The position numbers and the translations under genes were made by a program. Shown one piece after another: positions 1-8,734 of a stretch of DNA of 64,000 nt. Source of the stretch: JAGVSR01 sp963708775 (lineage in GTDB: Bacteria > Pseudomonadota > Alphaproteobacteria > Rhizobiales > Hyphomicrobiaceae); the NCBI GenBank assembly GCA_963708775.1, contig CAVPTI010000002.1, positions 310,001 to 374,000 of the forward strand. The letters are read 5' to 3'. The notes under the pieces are model-generated. The model did not search any database and had not been told where the DNA came from. It saw only the letters and a program-made list of their open reading frames with translations. Position 1 is the stretch's first letter. The number at the start of each line of letters is the position of its first letter.

Positions 1-206
1 TCTTCCATATCAGCCGGCGCGCCCGTTTTCTCCCGCCAGGCCGGATCAACGTACACGTGACACGTGGCGCACGCGCAGGCGCCGCCGCACTCGGCTTCGA
101 TGCCAGGTACGTCCGCCATCTTAGCGGCTTCCATGACAGTGAGCCCCTCTTCCGCGGTCACGGTCTGGGCCGTACCGTCGGGCTGGATGAACGTGATCTT
201 GACCAT
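1..206 (-). CDS. 2Fe-2S ferredoxin, adrenodoxin type (5' part only)
   Basis: N-terminal 68 residues of a small electron-transfer ferredoxin; the C-terminus lies beyond the window edge. The start is the ATG whose complement is at 204-206, giving MVKITFIQPDG, a normal first strand for this fold. Cys40, Cys46 and Cys49 form the C-x5-C-x2-C cluster-binding loop (ECGGACACATCH), with an extra Cys44; the fourth ligand expected near residue 85 is outside the window. Proteins of this type pass electrons from a ferredoxin reductase to P450s or to Fe-S and heme biosynthesis enzymes in the cytoplasm. Which partner is used cannot be told from this fragment. Confidence 0.9.
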   Translation of the reverse strand, partial: MVKITFIQPDGTAQTVTAEEGLTVMEAAKMADVPGIEAECGGACACATCHVYVDPAWREKTGAPADME

Positions 207-404
207 CTCGCCTCTGATGAAATGCAGGTGGGCTTTCCATGGGTCCCCCAGGGGTCGCCCAAAGGTCACCATGAAACGCTTTTCGCGTGCGACCCGTTCA
301 GGATCGCCGCATGGCCTTAGACGCCGCCCGATTTGAATTCAAGGCCGTTCGGCAGCGCACCAGCTGTGGTTTCATCGTCGCGTCGGCTTTAGAGCGCCAT
401 GGTG

Positions 405-737
405 TCAGGTGAGGCCCCGGATGTAGGCAATCGCGCTTGTTGCCGCCATTTCGCAGGCGGCTACCGCTTCCCCCTTGCCGGTGGGATCGTACACGACCCC
501 TGCGCTTTTCTCCGCGGCGACTGCCGCGGCGGCGACCCGCCAGGCTCCCACGGCACGAGCCGACCCCTTCAGAGTGTGGGCAGCCATTTTCCATTCCGTC
601 TCGGTGCGTGCGGCGCGCAAGGACCCTAGCGTTTTCGGCAGCTCGCCGGCGAACAGGCCCAGAACCTCAAGTTCGAGTTGCTGATCCCCCATAGTGTAAC
701 GGCGCAAGTGATCATGGTCGATCGCACACGGCGACAC
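405..737 (-). CDS. Hpt (histidine phosphotransfer) domain protein
   Basis: A 110-residue protein that is essentially one Hpt domain, a helical bundle that shuttles phosphate between response regulators and histidine kinases. The phospho-acceptor motif AAHTLKGSARAVGAW places the active His at residue 54. The GTG start at 737 is preferred to the internal ATG at 692, because the first residues (AIDHDHLRRYTMGDQQLELEVL) match the usual first helix of alphaproteobacterial Hpt proteins. No kinase or receiver gene lies beside it, so the partner is unknown. Confidence 0.85.
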   Translation of the reverse strand: MSPCAIDHDHLRRYTMGDQQLELEVLGLFAGELPKTLGSLRAARTETEWKMAAHTLKGSARAVGAWRVAAAAVAAEKSAGVVYDPTGKGEAVAACEMAATSAIAYIRGLT

Positions 738-1096
738 GCGGTCGGATTTGCCCGCCTGTCACGTCACCGTTTAGCACTTCACCGTTGTCGAACATGACCC
801 GCTGCTCCGTTACCTCCACCTGGAGGTCAACGCCTTCAAGATGACACGGGGTCTGTAAACAGATGTAAAGACTTACGGCCAATTGCTCCAACGGTGAACA
901 AACATTGTTCCGCCGTCACAAGCCGGTACGGATCGTCTTTGCCGCCTCTAAATAGCGCTCTTTCCCGGGATACTGCGGTGCGGAGCGTCGAATTGATCAG
1001 TGAGTACCGGCAATTGGGATTTGAGGGCGCACATCGAATTGGGCTATCTGTGCAGTAGGGGAAGCGCCGGGCGGGCGCTCGGGGACCAACGATACG
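738..1096. other. Intergenic region between divergent genes
   Basis: About 360 bp between the Hpt gene (minus) and the coiled-coil protein (plus), so it should hold both promoters. No promoter, operator or RNA structure was recognised with confidence. A short minus-strand reading frame without a convincing start crosses 712-891 and is listed under the rejected items. Confidence 0.5.
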
Positions 1097-3895
1097 ATGG
1101 CGCAGGATAATCCAGCATCGCGAGTGCCGCCGGGCATGCCGCTTCCACCTCCGTTGACGCCAGATGATTCCGGCTCCTCAGACCCTGGTCCGTCACTTTC
1201 CGTCGGCGCCCTATCATCCTTGCCCCCGCCGCTGCCCAAAGCCGAGAGCAAGACCCGCAAGTCGAAAGCCGCATTGCCCTCTCCCGCCTTACCGCCTCCG
1301 TCTTCGGCACCGACGAACGATGGTGACGCTGAACCGTCGCCCCGCCGCGCCGCCCGCCGCCGTCCGGCCGGACCTTCGCGTGGTCAGGTCGCAGCGAACG
1401 ACGACGTGCCCTCGATCGGCGGTTTGATCTACGCGCTCGACCAGAAGCCCGACAACGCGCCGTTCCGCTATGCGATGATTGCAAGCGGCGTGTGGACCGC
1501 GATCACCGCCGCATTCGGTTGGATGGTGTTTTCCGCCAAGGCCGGCGAGGGCCTCGGTCTCGGCGCCATTCTTGCTGATCCGGCGACGTTCCTGTTCCTT
1601 GCGGCGCTCGTCGTTCCGATTGCCGTGATGTGGTTCCTGGCGCTGCTCGCTTGGCGGGCGGAAGAGTTGCGCTTGCGCTCCTCCACCATGACCGAGGTCG
1701 CGATCCGGCTCGCCGAGCCCGATCGCATGGCCGAACAGTCGATCGCTTCCCTGGGTCAAGCCGTGCGGCGGCAGGTTTCGTTCATGAACGATGCCGTGTC
1801 GCGCGCACTGGGGCGTGCGGGCGAACTCGAAGCGCTGGTGCACAACGAAGTCGCCGCCCTCGAGCGCTCGTACGAAGAGAACGAACGCAAGATCCGCGGG
1901 CTCATTCAGGAACTATCGGGAGAGCGCGGCGCGCTGCTCGGTACTTCTGAGCGCGTCACCGATACGCTGCGGTCGCTCGGTACTGAAATTCCGCAACTCA
2001 TCGATCGGCTGTCCAACCAGCAGATCAAGCTCGCGACCATCATTCAGAGCGCGGGTGAGAACCTGACGTCGCTGGAAACGGCTGTCGGGGCCAGCGCAGA
2101 CCGGCTGGAGACGACGCTCAGCCAGCGCACCGAGGATATGCAGACGGTCCTCGTCGGCTATACCTCGGCGCTCGCCGATGCGCTGAGTGCCCGGACCGAG
2201 ACGATCCAGAACGCCTTCCACGAATACCTGGAAAACTTGAATACCTCGCTCGACGGGCGGACGCAGAACCTGCAAGCCGTTTTCGAGGAGTATGCGCGGG
2301 CGCTGGACAGTTCGCTCGCTAACCGCGCGCAGATCCTCGATACCCAGCTCATCGAGCGCACGCGGGCCCTTGATAATGCCTTCAGCGAGCGTCTGACGCT
2401 ATTCGATCAGTCGATCCAGCGCTCGACGCAGGCGATCGACTATGCCGTGACCGAGCGCTCGCAGGCCCTCACCTCGGCGCTCGACAACCACGCCCGTGTC
2501 TTCAGCGAAACGATCCAGCGCCAGACGCACGATCTCGACGAGCAGCTCGTTGCCGGCATCAGCGCGGTGCGCCGTTCGTCGGAAAACATCACGCGCCAGT
2601 CGCTCAAGGCGATCGAAGGTCTTGCCGGTCAGTCGGAGATGCTGCGCTCGGTTTCCGAAAATCTGCTTGGCCAGATCAACTCGGTAACGAACCGGTTCGA
2701 GAACCAGGGCCAGACAATCATGCGTGCGGCCAACGCTCTCGAAACAGTCAACTACAAGATCGACTCGACGCTGCAAACGCGACACGCGGCGTTGTCGCAG
2801 ACGCTCGATAACCTGTCGGGCAAGGCGGAAGAATTCGGCAGGTTCGTGCAGGGCTATTCTTCGACCATCGAGGGCTCGCTGTCGGACGCTGAACTCAAGG
2901 CACGCACGGCGGCCGAGGAGATCCGGTTGCAGGCGGAAACGACGCGCCGCAATGCCCTTGCCGATTTGGAACGACTGAAGTCGGAAACGGATGTGGAGAG
3001 TGCGCGCCGGCTCGACGAACTGCGCAATCGCTTTGCCACGGTCTCCTCGAGTGTCACGCGTGATCTCGACAGCTTGTCGTCGCGCGTCGACCAGACCGCC
3101 GACGAAGTGCGCCAGCGGGCGGCACGAACGGCGGCGGAAATTGCCGCGGAGCAAGCTCGCCTCAAAGATCAGCTCGACCAGTTGCCGCTGGCCACGCGCG
3201 ACAACGCCGATCAGATGCGGCGCGCCCTATCGGACCAGTTGAAGGCCCTCGACACGCTCGCAAGCCTCACCCAGCGCACGATGCAGGCGCGCGATGTTAC
3301 CCGTCCCGTCGGCGCGTCGGCGCCGCCTGCCCCGCCCGCTGCCCTGCCCCCGCCGTCGGCATCATTCCCGCAGTCGGCCGCACCTCCCTATTCGACACAG
3401 CCGGCACCGCCTGCCGCACTGTCACAACTGGCGCGTCCGGTTCCGGCCGATAGCAGCCGCGAAGGCTGGTCGCTCGGGGATCTCCTCGCGCGTGCCTCGC
3501 GCGACGAAGAGCAAGCGGCTCGACCACAGCAGCCTCCGGGAGCCGCCGCTCCGCAGCCGGCGCCGTTCCGCCTCGACATCGATGTGGTGTCCCGCGCGCT
3601 CGATCAGGCGACCACGTCGGCGCTCTGGTCGCGCATCAATGCCGGTCATCGCAATGTTCTCTCGCGCGGACTGTATTCGGCCGAAGGCAGACAGGCCTTC
3701 GACGAGATTACGCGACGGCTCCCGACGGATCCCGGACTGCAAGCTACGCTCCAGCGCTATCTTGAGGACTTCGAGCGGATCCGGCGCGAACTCGATACAC
3801 GCGATCCCTCCGGCCGGACGGCCCAGAGCCATATTCTGTCGGATTCCGGCCGCGTTTACCTGTTCCTTGCTCACGCTACCGGCCGGTTGACCTGA
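1097..3895 (+). CDS. Large membrane-anchored coiled-coil protein with 22-residue repeats
   Basis: A 932-residue protein of unknown function, of the type often named apolipoprotein-like or kinesin-like in Hyphomicrobiales. Order of parts: a Pro/Arg-rich disordered head (about residues 1-115), two membrane helices (about 126-145 and 163-186), and a long alpha-helical coiled coil (about 190-720). Within the coil, six back-to-back 22-residue repeats run from residue 341 to 472, for example units beginning LSARTETIQ and LDGRTQNLQ. A Pro/Ala-rich linker (about 730-830) and a compact C-terminal domain (about 835-932) follow. The layout suggests a long rod anchored in the inner membrane, perhaps in cell-envelope organisation; that role is inference. 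Confidence 0.8.
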   Translation: MAQDNPASRVPPGMPLPPPLTPDDSGSSDPGPSLSVGALSSLPPPLPKAESKTRKSKAALPSPALPPPSSAPTNDGDAEPSPRRAARRRPAGPSRGQVAANDDVPSIGGLIYALDQKPDNAPFRYAMIASGVWTAITAAFGWMVFSAKAGEGLGLGAILADPATFLFLAALVVPIAVMWFLALLAWRAEELRLRSSTMTEVAIRLAEPDRMAEQSIASLGQAVRRQVSFMNDAVSRALGRAGELEALVHNEVAALERSYEENERKIRGLIQELSGERGALLGTSERVTDTLRSLGTEIPQLIDRLSNQQIKLATIIQSAGENLTSLETAVGASADRLETTLSQRTEDMQTVLVGYTSALADALSARTETIQNAFHEYLENLNTSLDGRTQNLQAVFEEYARALDSSLANRAQILDTQLIERTRALDNAFSERLTLFDQSIQRSTQAIDYAVTERSQALTSALDNHARVFSETIQRQTHDLDEQLVAGISAVRRSSENITRQSLKAIEGLAGQSEMLRSVSENLLGQINSVTNRFENQGQTIMRAANALETVNYKIDSTLQTRHAALSQTLDNLSGKAEEFGRFVQGYSSTIEGSLSDAELKARTAAEEIRLQAETTRRNALADLERLKSETDVESARRLDELRNRFATVSSSVTRDLDSLSSRVDQTADEVRQRAARTAAEIAAEQARLKDQLDQLPLATRDNADQMRRALSDQLKALDTLASLTQRTMQARDVTRPVGASAPPAPPAALPPPSASFPQSAAPPYSTQPAPPAALSQLARPVPADSSREGWSLGDLLARASRDEEQAARPQQPPGAAAPQPAPFRLDIDVVSRALDQATTSALWSRINAGHRNVLSRGLYSAEGRQAFDEITRRLPTDPGLQATLQRYLEDFERIRRELDTRDPSGRTAQSHILSDSGRVYLFLAHATGRLT

Positions 3896-3923
3896 TCGCC
3901 GGTCTTGTCACCGGATCGTTCAC

Positions 3924-4901
3924 ATGCTCTCCCAGCGCACGCTTCGCGTCACGATCGAATCCTGGCCGCTCGCCCAGCCGTTCGTCATCGCGCGCGGCGC
4001 CAAGACGGAAGCTCGCGTCGTCACCGTGACGCTCGCGCAGGGCGGTGTCGAGGGTCGCGGCGAATGTGTGCCCTACGCACGCTATGGGGAAACGCCGGAA
4101 GCGACGGCTGCCGCAATCGAATGTGCCGGTGCGCCTCAGTCGCATGGGGATCTGCTGCGCGTCCTGCCGCCGGGTGCCGCGCGCAATGCGCTCGACTGTG
4201 CTTTGTTCGATCTGGAAGCCAAGCTCGCCGGCGTGCCCGTGTCCGTTCTTTTGCGACGGCCTGAGCCCGGCGCGCGCGAGACCTGTTTCACGCTGAGCCT
4301 CGACTCACCGGAGGCTATGGCGGACGCCGCGCGGCGGGTGCCCAATTTGCACCTGCTCAAGTTGAAGCTCGGCGGCGCTGGAGACGATGCCCGCATGCGC
4401 GCCGTGCGTGCGGCTCGGCCCGACGCCCGTCTCGTCGGCGACGCGAACGAAGCCTGGACGGTCGATCTGCTCGATCCCCTCCTCGATGTCGCGGCGGAGT
4501 GCAGTTTCGAAACCATCGAGCAGCCCCTGCCCGCGAACGCGGACGGCGCACTGGGCACGCGGGACCGGCCGGTGCCCGTATGCGCCGACGAGAGCGCGCA
4601 TGTCGCCTCCGACATCACCGCGCTCGTCGATCGCTACGATGCGGTCAACATCAAGCTCGATAAGGCCGGCGGGCTGACCGAAGCGCTTGCTATGGCTGAT
4701 GCAGCGCGTGCGGCCGGTCTCGACATCATGGCCGGGTCGATGGTTTCCACCTCGCTCGGCATCGCGCCGCAGATGCTCGTGGCGCAATATGCGCGTTGGG
4801 TCGATCTGGACGGCCCGCTGTTGCTCGCGAACGATCGTGTTCCCGGCATCGTCATTCGCGACGGTATCATCGAGCCGCCGGATCGTGCGCTGTGGGGCTG
4901 A
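3924..4901 (+). CDS. dgcA: Enolase-superfamily racemase/epimerase (dipeptide epimerase or N-acetyl-D-Glu racemase DgcA type)
   Basis: A 325-residue member of the muconate-lactonising subgroup of the enolase superfamily. The catalytic set is visible: Lys146 and Lys148 in LLKLKLGG, metal ligands Asp173 (VGDANEAW), Glu199 (ETIEQP) and Asp222 (CADESA), and the second catalytic lysine Lys244 in NIKLDKAGG. This pattern fits L-Ala-D/L-Glu epimerases, which recycle murein peptides, and the related DgcA N-acetyl-D-glutamate racemases. The sequence alone does not separate the two. It begins 28 bp after the coiled-coil gene on the same strand, so the two may be co-transcribed. No DgcN partner was seen. 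Confidence 0.8.
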   Translation: MLSQRTLRVTIESWPLAQPFVIARGAKTEARVVTVTLAQGGVEGRGECVPYARYGETPEATAAAIECAGAPQSHGDLLRVLPPGAARNALDCALFDLEAKLAGVPVSVLLRRPEPGARETCFTLSLDSPEAMADAARRVPNLHLLKLKLGGAGDDARMRAVRAARPDARLVGDANEAWTVDLLDPLLDVAAECSFETIEQPLPANADGALGTRDRPVPVCADESAHVASDITALVDRYDAVNIKLDKAGGLTEALAMADAARAAGLDIMAGSMVSTSLGIAPQMLVAQYARWVDLDGPLLLANDRVPGIVIRDGIIEPPDRALWG

Positions 4902-4904
4902 TGG

Positions 4905-6122
4905 CTAGAGCGTGCCGCCATCCCAGCGGGCGCGGATGACCAGCGCGGCGAGAAGAGAGACGGCGGCGATGACGGCCATGGCCCCATACGCTCCACCTGC
5001 ATACGCGTTGAACAGCGGTCCCGACGCCCACGTTGCAGCGCCCATGGCTACGCCGGAAGCGAAGGTTGCGTAGAGGGCCTGCACGGTTCCCGATACGCGA
5101 TCGGGGACTGCGCGGGCGACGAACAGAATCGCGCCCAGGTGCGTTGCGCCATAGGTGAGCGCGTGCAGAAGCTGCAGCGGGACCAGGATCTCCAGCGGCG
5201 GATCCATCGTCATCACCGTCCAGCGCAAGATGGCTGCCGCCGCGCCCACGGCGAGCAGGGTTTCGGGTTTCAGGTGGCGGAAGCGGGAACCTGCGACGGC
5301 GAACAACGCCACTTCGGCCAGCACGCCGATTGCCCATAGCGCGCCGATCCAAGCGCCGGAGATCCCTTGCGCGCGCATGTGCAGCGCACCGAAGGTATAG
5401 AACATGGCGTGCGAGGCCTGCGCGGCGCTGGCGGCGACGAGAAACGCGAAAAAAACCGGAAGTGAAAAGAGCCGCAGGACGTCGCGGGTGATGTTGCTCG
5501 CGGCGGGCGAGTTCAACGTCTCCTCGTCGCGCGCCGTCGCGGGCGGACACGGCAGGGCATGGGCGGCTGCGACGGTGAGCACCGTGCCGGCGATCATGAT
5601 CCAGAGGGCTGCTTCCGAACCACTGCGATCGATCCATGCGCCGACGATCAATCCCACGACAACGAACGAGAGTGAGCCCCAGAGGCGCATACGGCCGTAA
5701 TCGAGCGAATAGACGCGCACACCTTTGACTGCGATCGCCTCGACGAGCGGCATCATCGTGGCGGCGGCAAGAGACAAGGGGGCAGCGACCGCAAGGATAG
5801 GCCAGAAGCCGCTCATGCCGCCCAGCAGGAGGCAGGCTGCGAGGGCCGCCCAGGCGGAGGCGATGATGAAGAGGCGGTGCGCGCCCAGGCGGTCGGCGAA
5901 GATTGCGACGGCGGGGATGACGGCGAGGCGGAGGATGAACGGGACGGCGGTGACGATGGCGACTTCATTCGCGGTGAGGCCACGGCCGTCGAGCCACACG
6001 GGCAGGAAGGGGATCAGCACGCCGTAGATCACGAACATGGCCGCGAAATAGAGCGCCACGCGCTGACCGTAGTCGGCGCCCGTGTCGGGCAAGCGATCCT
6101 GATCAGTGGTTTGCGTGGTCAC
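4905..6122 (-). CDS. MFS transporter (MFS_1-like / HcaT-type)
   Basis: A roughly 405-residue inner-membrane carrier with about 12 hydrophobic segments and the opening YFAAMFVIYGVLIPFLPVWL typical of the MFS_1-like branch. Members include nucleoside and phenylpropionate carriers; the substrate here is unknown. A longer reading frame begins at the ATG at 6170, but that codon lies inside the terminator hairpin of the upstream fadL-like gene, so the GTG at 6122 (VTTQTTDQ) is chosen. It converges with the epimerase gene, with only 3 bp between the stops. Confidence 0.82.
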   Translation of the reverse strand: MTTQTTDQDRLPDTGADYGQRVALYFAAMFVIYGVLIPFLPVWLDGRGLTANEVAIVTAVPFILRLAVIPAVAIFADRLGAHRLFIIASAWAALAACLLLGGMSGFWPILAVAAPLSLAAATMMPLVEAIAVKGVRVYSLDYGRMRLWGSLSFVVVGLIVGAWIDRSGSEAALWIMIAGTVLTVAAAHALPCPPATARDEETLNSPAASNITRDVLRLFSLPVFFAFLVAASAAQASHAMFYTFGALHMRAQGISGAWIGALWAIGVLAEVALFAVAGSRFRHLKPETLLAVGAAAAILRWTVMTMDPPLEILVPLQLLHALTYGATHLGAILFVARAVPDRVSGTVQALYATFASGVAMGAATWASGPLFNAYAGGAYGAMAVIAAVSLLAALVIRARWDGGTL

Positions 6123-6154
6123 ACGTCCGCCTGTGGTTCCTGCGGCGGCAAAGC

Positions 6155-6184
6155 AAAAGGGCCAGCGCACGGCCGGCCCTCTGT
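6155..6184 (-). terminator. Rho-independent terminator of the fadL-like gene
   Basis: On the minus strand GGGCC and GGCCC enclose an internal GC-rich stretch (AGGGCCGGCCGTGCGCTGGC) and are followed by TTTT. It sits 25 bp after the stop of the FadL-like gene. Confidence 0.7.
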
Positions 6185-6208
6185 AGCGCGAAACAATAGC
6201 CCAGGCGA

Positions 6209-7471
6209 TTAGAACGACGAGCGAATGCCCACGGACAAGATGTCGACCGCCGCCTCGACGCTACCGGTGAATACCGGGACTGGGGAAGCTGCTGGATGCC
6301 TGATAAACTCACCATCTTCGACAAAGATGTGCGTATAGGCGAAGTCGATCTTGGCATCCTTGAGCAAGCCGAACATGTCGCCTGCAGCGTATGTGCCGCC
6401 AGCGCTTAGCCAGTACCGGTCGTTGTCAGGAAGCTGTACGAGGCGCGCTTCAGGATCTTGGATCGGTGAGATTTCGTAGCCGAAGCCCGTGCGCAAGGTC
6501 AGCTTCTCGCTGTAGTCGTATTCGCCGCCGATCGCGAAGTACCAGCCGTCCTCCCAGCCGAACGACAAGGCGGCGGGGGAGAATCCTTCAATTGGCACCT
6601 CCTGCAAACGGCTCCAATTGGTCCACTCAACTGTGCCGTGCAAGCGGACGCCGGGCATCACGACCTGGGTGATGCTGCCCGTGATCTTTTCAGGCAGTTC
6701 GAGATTTGCGCCGATTGGCCGGTTGGAGGGCGGAGCAAGAAGTCCGCTGATACTTCCATCCAGATCATGTTCGATCGAGGATCTAAAGCCGATGCCGATC
6801 GAGGTGCCGGGAGCCGGATTGAAATTGACACCGAGCGTATAACCAAAGCCCCAGTCTGTTCCTTCGAGCGTCGCGGTCGATCCGCCAGGGCTCTGCGCAA
6901 AGTTCAGGTGCATGAGGTCGAGATATTGGATCTGAATGCCAGCACCAATCTGCACGCCGGGCGCGATCTGGTAGGCGACCGTCGGCGCGGCATTGACACT
7001 GAACAGCTTGGACGAGCGGGCCAAGAGATCACCGGCCCAGACTGGATTGTCGGGCTTGGTGCCCAGCCCAAACTGCGAATTGATGCTCAGCGCGAACACG
7101 AGATCGCTGCTGTAGCGGTAGGCCATATAGCTGGCGGGAACGAGGGCATCGCGGCCGACATCGACAGAAGGATCAAGCCCGGGCAAAGCGCTGCTGACAG
7201 CAGAACCGTTGACCTCTTCCACCGTCACATCCGCCCGCGGGATAATCAGCGAATAACTGCTGTCGAACGTGAGGCCCTGGCCGGAATAGCCGGCGGCGGC
7301 TGGGTTCCAGAACATTGAGGCGAGAGACGTACCGCCCGCAGCGGCACCGGCAAACGACATCCCCTGGAACAGCGCCGACTGCTCGCGAACGTCGAAGCCG
7401 CCTGCAAAAGTTGGCCCTGCGGTGATGGCTGTCGCCAGGACGGACGCACAGGCGGTGCGTCCCAGTCGCAT
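6209..7471 (-). CDS. FadL/TodX family outer-membrane transport protein
   Basis: A 420-residue outer-membrane beta-barrel for hydrophobic substrates (long-chain fatty acids or aromatic hydrocarbons). It has a signal peptide (residues 1 to about 27, cut near TFAGGFDV), the family N-terminal hatch segment with the conserved SFAGAAAGG and FWNPAAAGYSG (NPA signature), alternating strands, and a terminal Phe (VGIRSSF) as expected for barrel assembly. The start at 7471 is preceded by AGGGGA at good spacing; an in-frame ATG at 7489 is possible. It is monocistronic, bounded by terminators on both sides. Confidence 0.88.
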   Translation of the reverse strand: MRLGRTACASVLATAITAGPTFAGGFDVREQSALFQGMSFAGAAAGGTSLASMFWNPAAAGYSGQGLTFDSSYSLIIPRADVTVEEVNGSAVSSALPGLDPSVDVGRDALVPASYMAYRYSSDLVFALSINSQFGLGTKPDNPVWAGDLLARSSKLFSVNAAPTVAYQIAPGVQIGAGIQIQYLDLMHLNFAQSPGGSTATLEGTDWGFGYTLGVNFNPAPGTSIGIGFRSSIEHDLDGSISGLLAPPSNRPIGANLELPEKITGSITQVVMPGVRLHGTVEWTNWSRLQEVPIEGFSPAALSFGWEDGWYFAIGGEYDYSEKLTLRTGFGYEISPIQDPEARLVQLPDNDRYWLSAGGTYAAGDMFGLLKDAKIDFAYTHIFVEDGEFIRHPAASPVPVFTGSVEAAVDILSVGIRSSF

Positions 7472-7896
7472 CAATTCCCCTGCCTGCATGAAACACCCCC
7501 GAGACGTTTCCGGTGCTGGACACCCCTTCGGAGTTAAGCGACTCCGTGCCGCAGCCTCAACGGCTTCAAGACCAAATTCGAAGCAGTGACAGGGATATTG
7601 CGCTGCGATGTTGCGCTGGAGCGACTTGTGCAAACCTGAGCATTTACAGGCCGAAACGAGAAAACCGGCCCGGATAAATCCGGACCGGTTTTCATGTTGA
7701 GCAGCGGCAGCGTCCCTGATCGCTTCGCGGCTCTCCCCCCCGACGAGACAGCTCCCCCGAGATCTCGTCAGCACGTGGAAGGTTGCAGAAACTTTTGGCA
7801 GCCGCAAGTGAGTGCGCGCCACACAGGCACGTCCAAGGCGGCAAATGGTGCTGATCGATCACACTTGGGCAGACGGGCGGACGTTCTTGTAGCCAA
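7472..7896. other. Non-coding stretch holding a strong terminator
   Basis: About 425 bp between thiD and the FadL-like gene. It contains the perfect hairpin at 7661-7692 and presumably the FadL promoter below it. The 200 bp between the hairpin and the thiD stop show no credible gene; they would be the thiD 3' untranslated region. Confidence 0.5.
7661..7692 (-). terminator. Strong, near-symmetric rho-independent terminator
   Basis: AAAACCGG and CCGGTTTT flank CCGGAT/ATCCGG around a 2-base loop, a stem of about 15 bp with a single mismatch. The A and T runs at its two ends let it work on either strand. It separates thiD from the FadL-like gene. Confidence 0.8.
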
Positions 7897-8718
7897 TCAG
7901 CGACGGAAAACGTGGAGGTGATCCACAGGGCCGCATCCGTGGCCAATATTAAGCGTGCGGCCCGCGTCGAGGGCTTGCGAGAGGTAGTCTTTGGCCCGGG
8001 CGACGGCCGTATCGAGGCGTGTCTCGCCCTTGGCCAGTTCGGCCGTGATGGCCGCCGACAGCGTGCAGCCCGTGCCGTGTGTGTTCCTGGTCTCTATGCG
8101 AGGAGCGGCGTGGTGGGTGATGCCGTGCGGAGTTACGAGCACGTCGATCGCCATGTCACCCGTCGCGTGACCGCCCTTCACGAGTGCTGCATGTGCGCCG
8201 CCGGCAACAAGACGCTGGGCTTGCGATTCCATCTCCTCGACGGTGCTCGCAAGGCTGCTTCCCAGCAATTGCGCTGCTTCGTGCAGGTTGGGCGTGATCA
8301 GCGTGGCGAGCGGCACGAGAAGGTTACGCACAGCCGCAATGGCGTCGGGAGCGAGCAGCACGTCGCCGCTGGTCGCCACCATCACCGGGTCTACGACGAT
8401 CGGACCGAATTCGTGCTTCTGCAGAATGCCGACCACGGTCGCGACCGTGACCGCATCGCCGAGCATGCCGGTCTTGACGGCGGTGACCTCGATGTCGGCG
8501 GCCAAAGTGTCGGCCTGCAAACCAATGAAGGCGGGCGGCACCGCATGGACACCCGTCACGCCTTGCGTATTCTGGGCGGTCAGCGCGGTAATAACGGTCG
8601 TTCCGTAGACGCCGAGCGCAGAAAATGTCTTGAGGTCCGCCTGGATGCCGGCACCACCCGAAGGGTCAGAGCCCGCAATCGAAAGCGCGATGGGCGTTCT
8701 AGGCAGCGGTGTCGTCAT
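7897..8718 (-). CDS. thiD: Hydroxymethylpyrimidine/phosphomethylpyrimidine kinase
   Basis: A 273-residue ribokinase-fold enzyme that phosphorylates HMP and HMP-phosphate to HMP-pyrophosphate for thiamine synthesis. It is recognised by the N-terminal IAGSDPSGGAGIQADLKTF substrate loop, the TAVKTGML segment, and the C-terminal NTHGTGCTLSAA anion hole with the catalytic Asp/Cys region. Length is normal for ThiD. No other thiamine gene lies nearby and no TPP riboswitch was seen. It follows the CcdA-like gene by 16 bp on the same strand, so the two may form an operon. Confidence 0.95.
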   Translation of the reverse strand: MTTPLPRTPIALSIAGSDPSGGAGIQADLKTFSALGVYGTTVITALTAQNTQGVTGVHAVPPAFIGLQADTLAADIEVTAVKTGMLGDAVTVATVVGILQKHEFGPIVVDPVMVATSGDVLLAPDAIAAVRNLLVPLATLITPNLHEAAQLLGSSLASTVEEMESQAQRLVAGGAHAALVKGGHATGDMAIDVLVTPHGITHHAAPRIETRNTHGTGCTLSAAITAELAKGETRLDTAVARAKDYLSQALDAGRTLNIGHGCGPVDHLHVFRR

Positions 8719-8734
8719 CGGGACCTCCGCTCAA

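Noticed and set aside
712..891. Minus-strand 59-codon frame upstream of and overlapping the Hpt gene
   Set aside because: Residue pattern looks protein-like (CHLEGVDLQVEVTEQRV) but there is no ATG/GTG start with a ribosome site, only a TTG, and no family was recognised.
7692..7946. Minus-strand 84-codon ORF after thiD
   Set aside because: It begins inside thiD in another frame and has no coding character beyond it.
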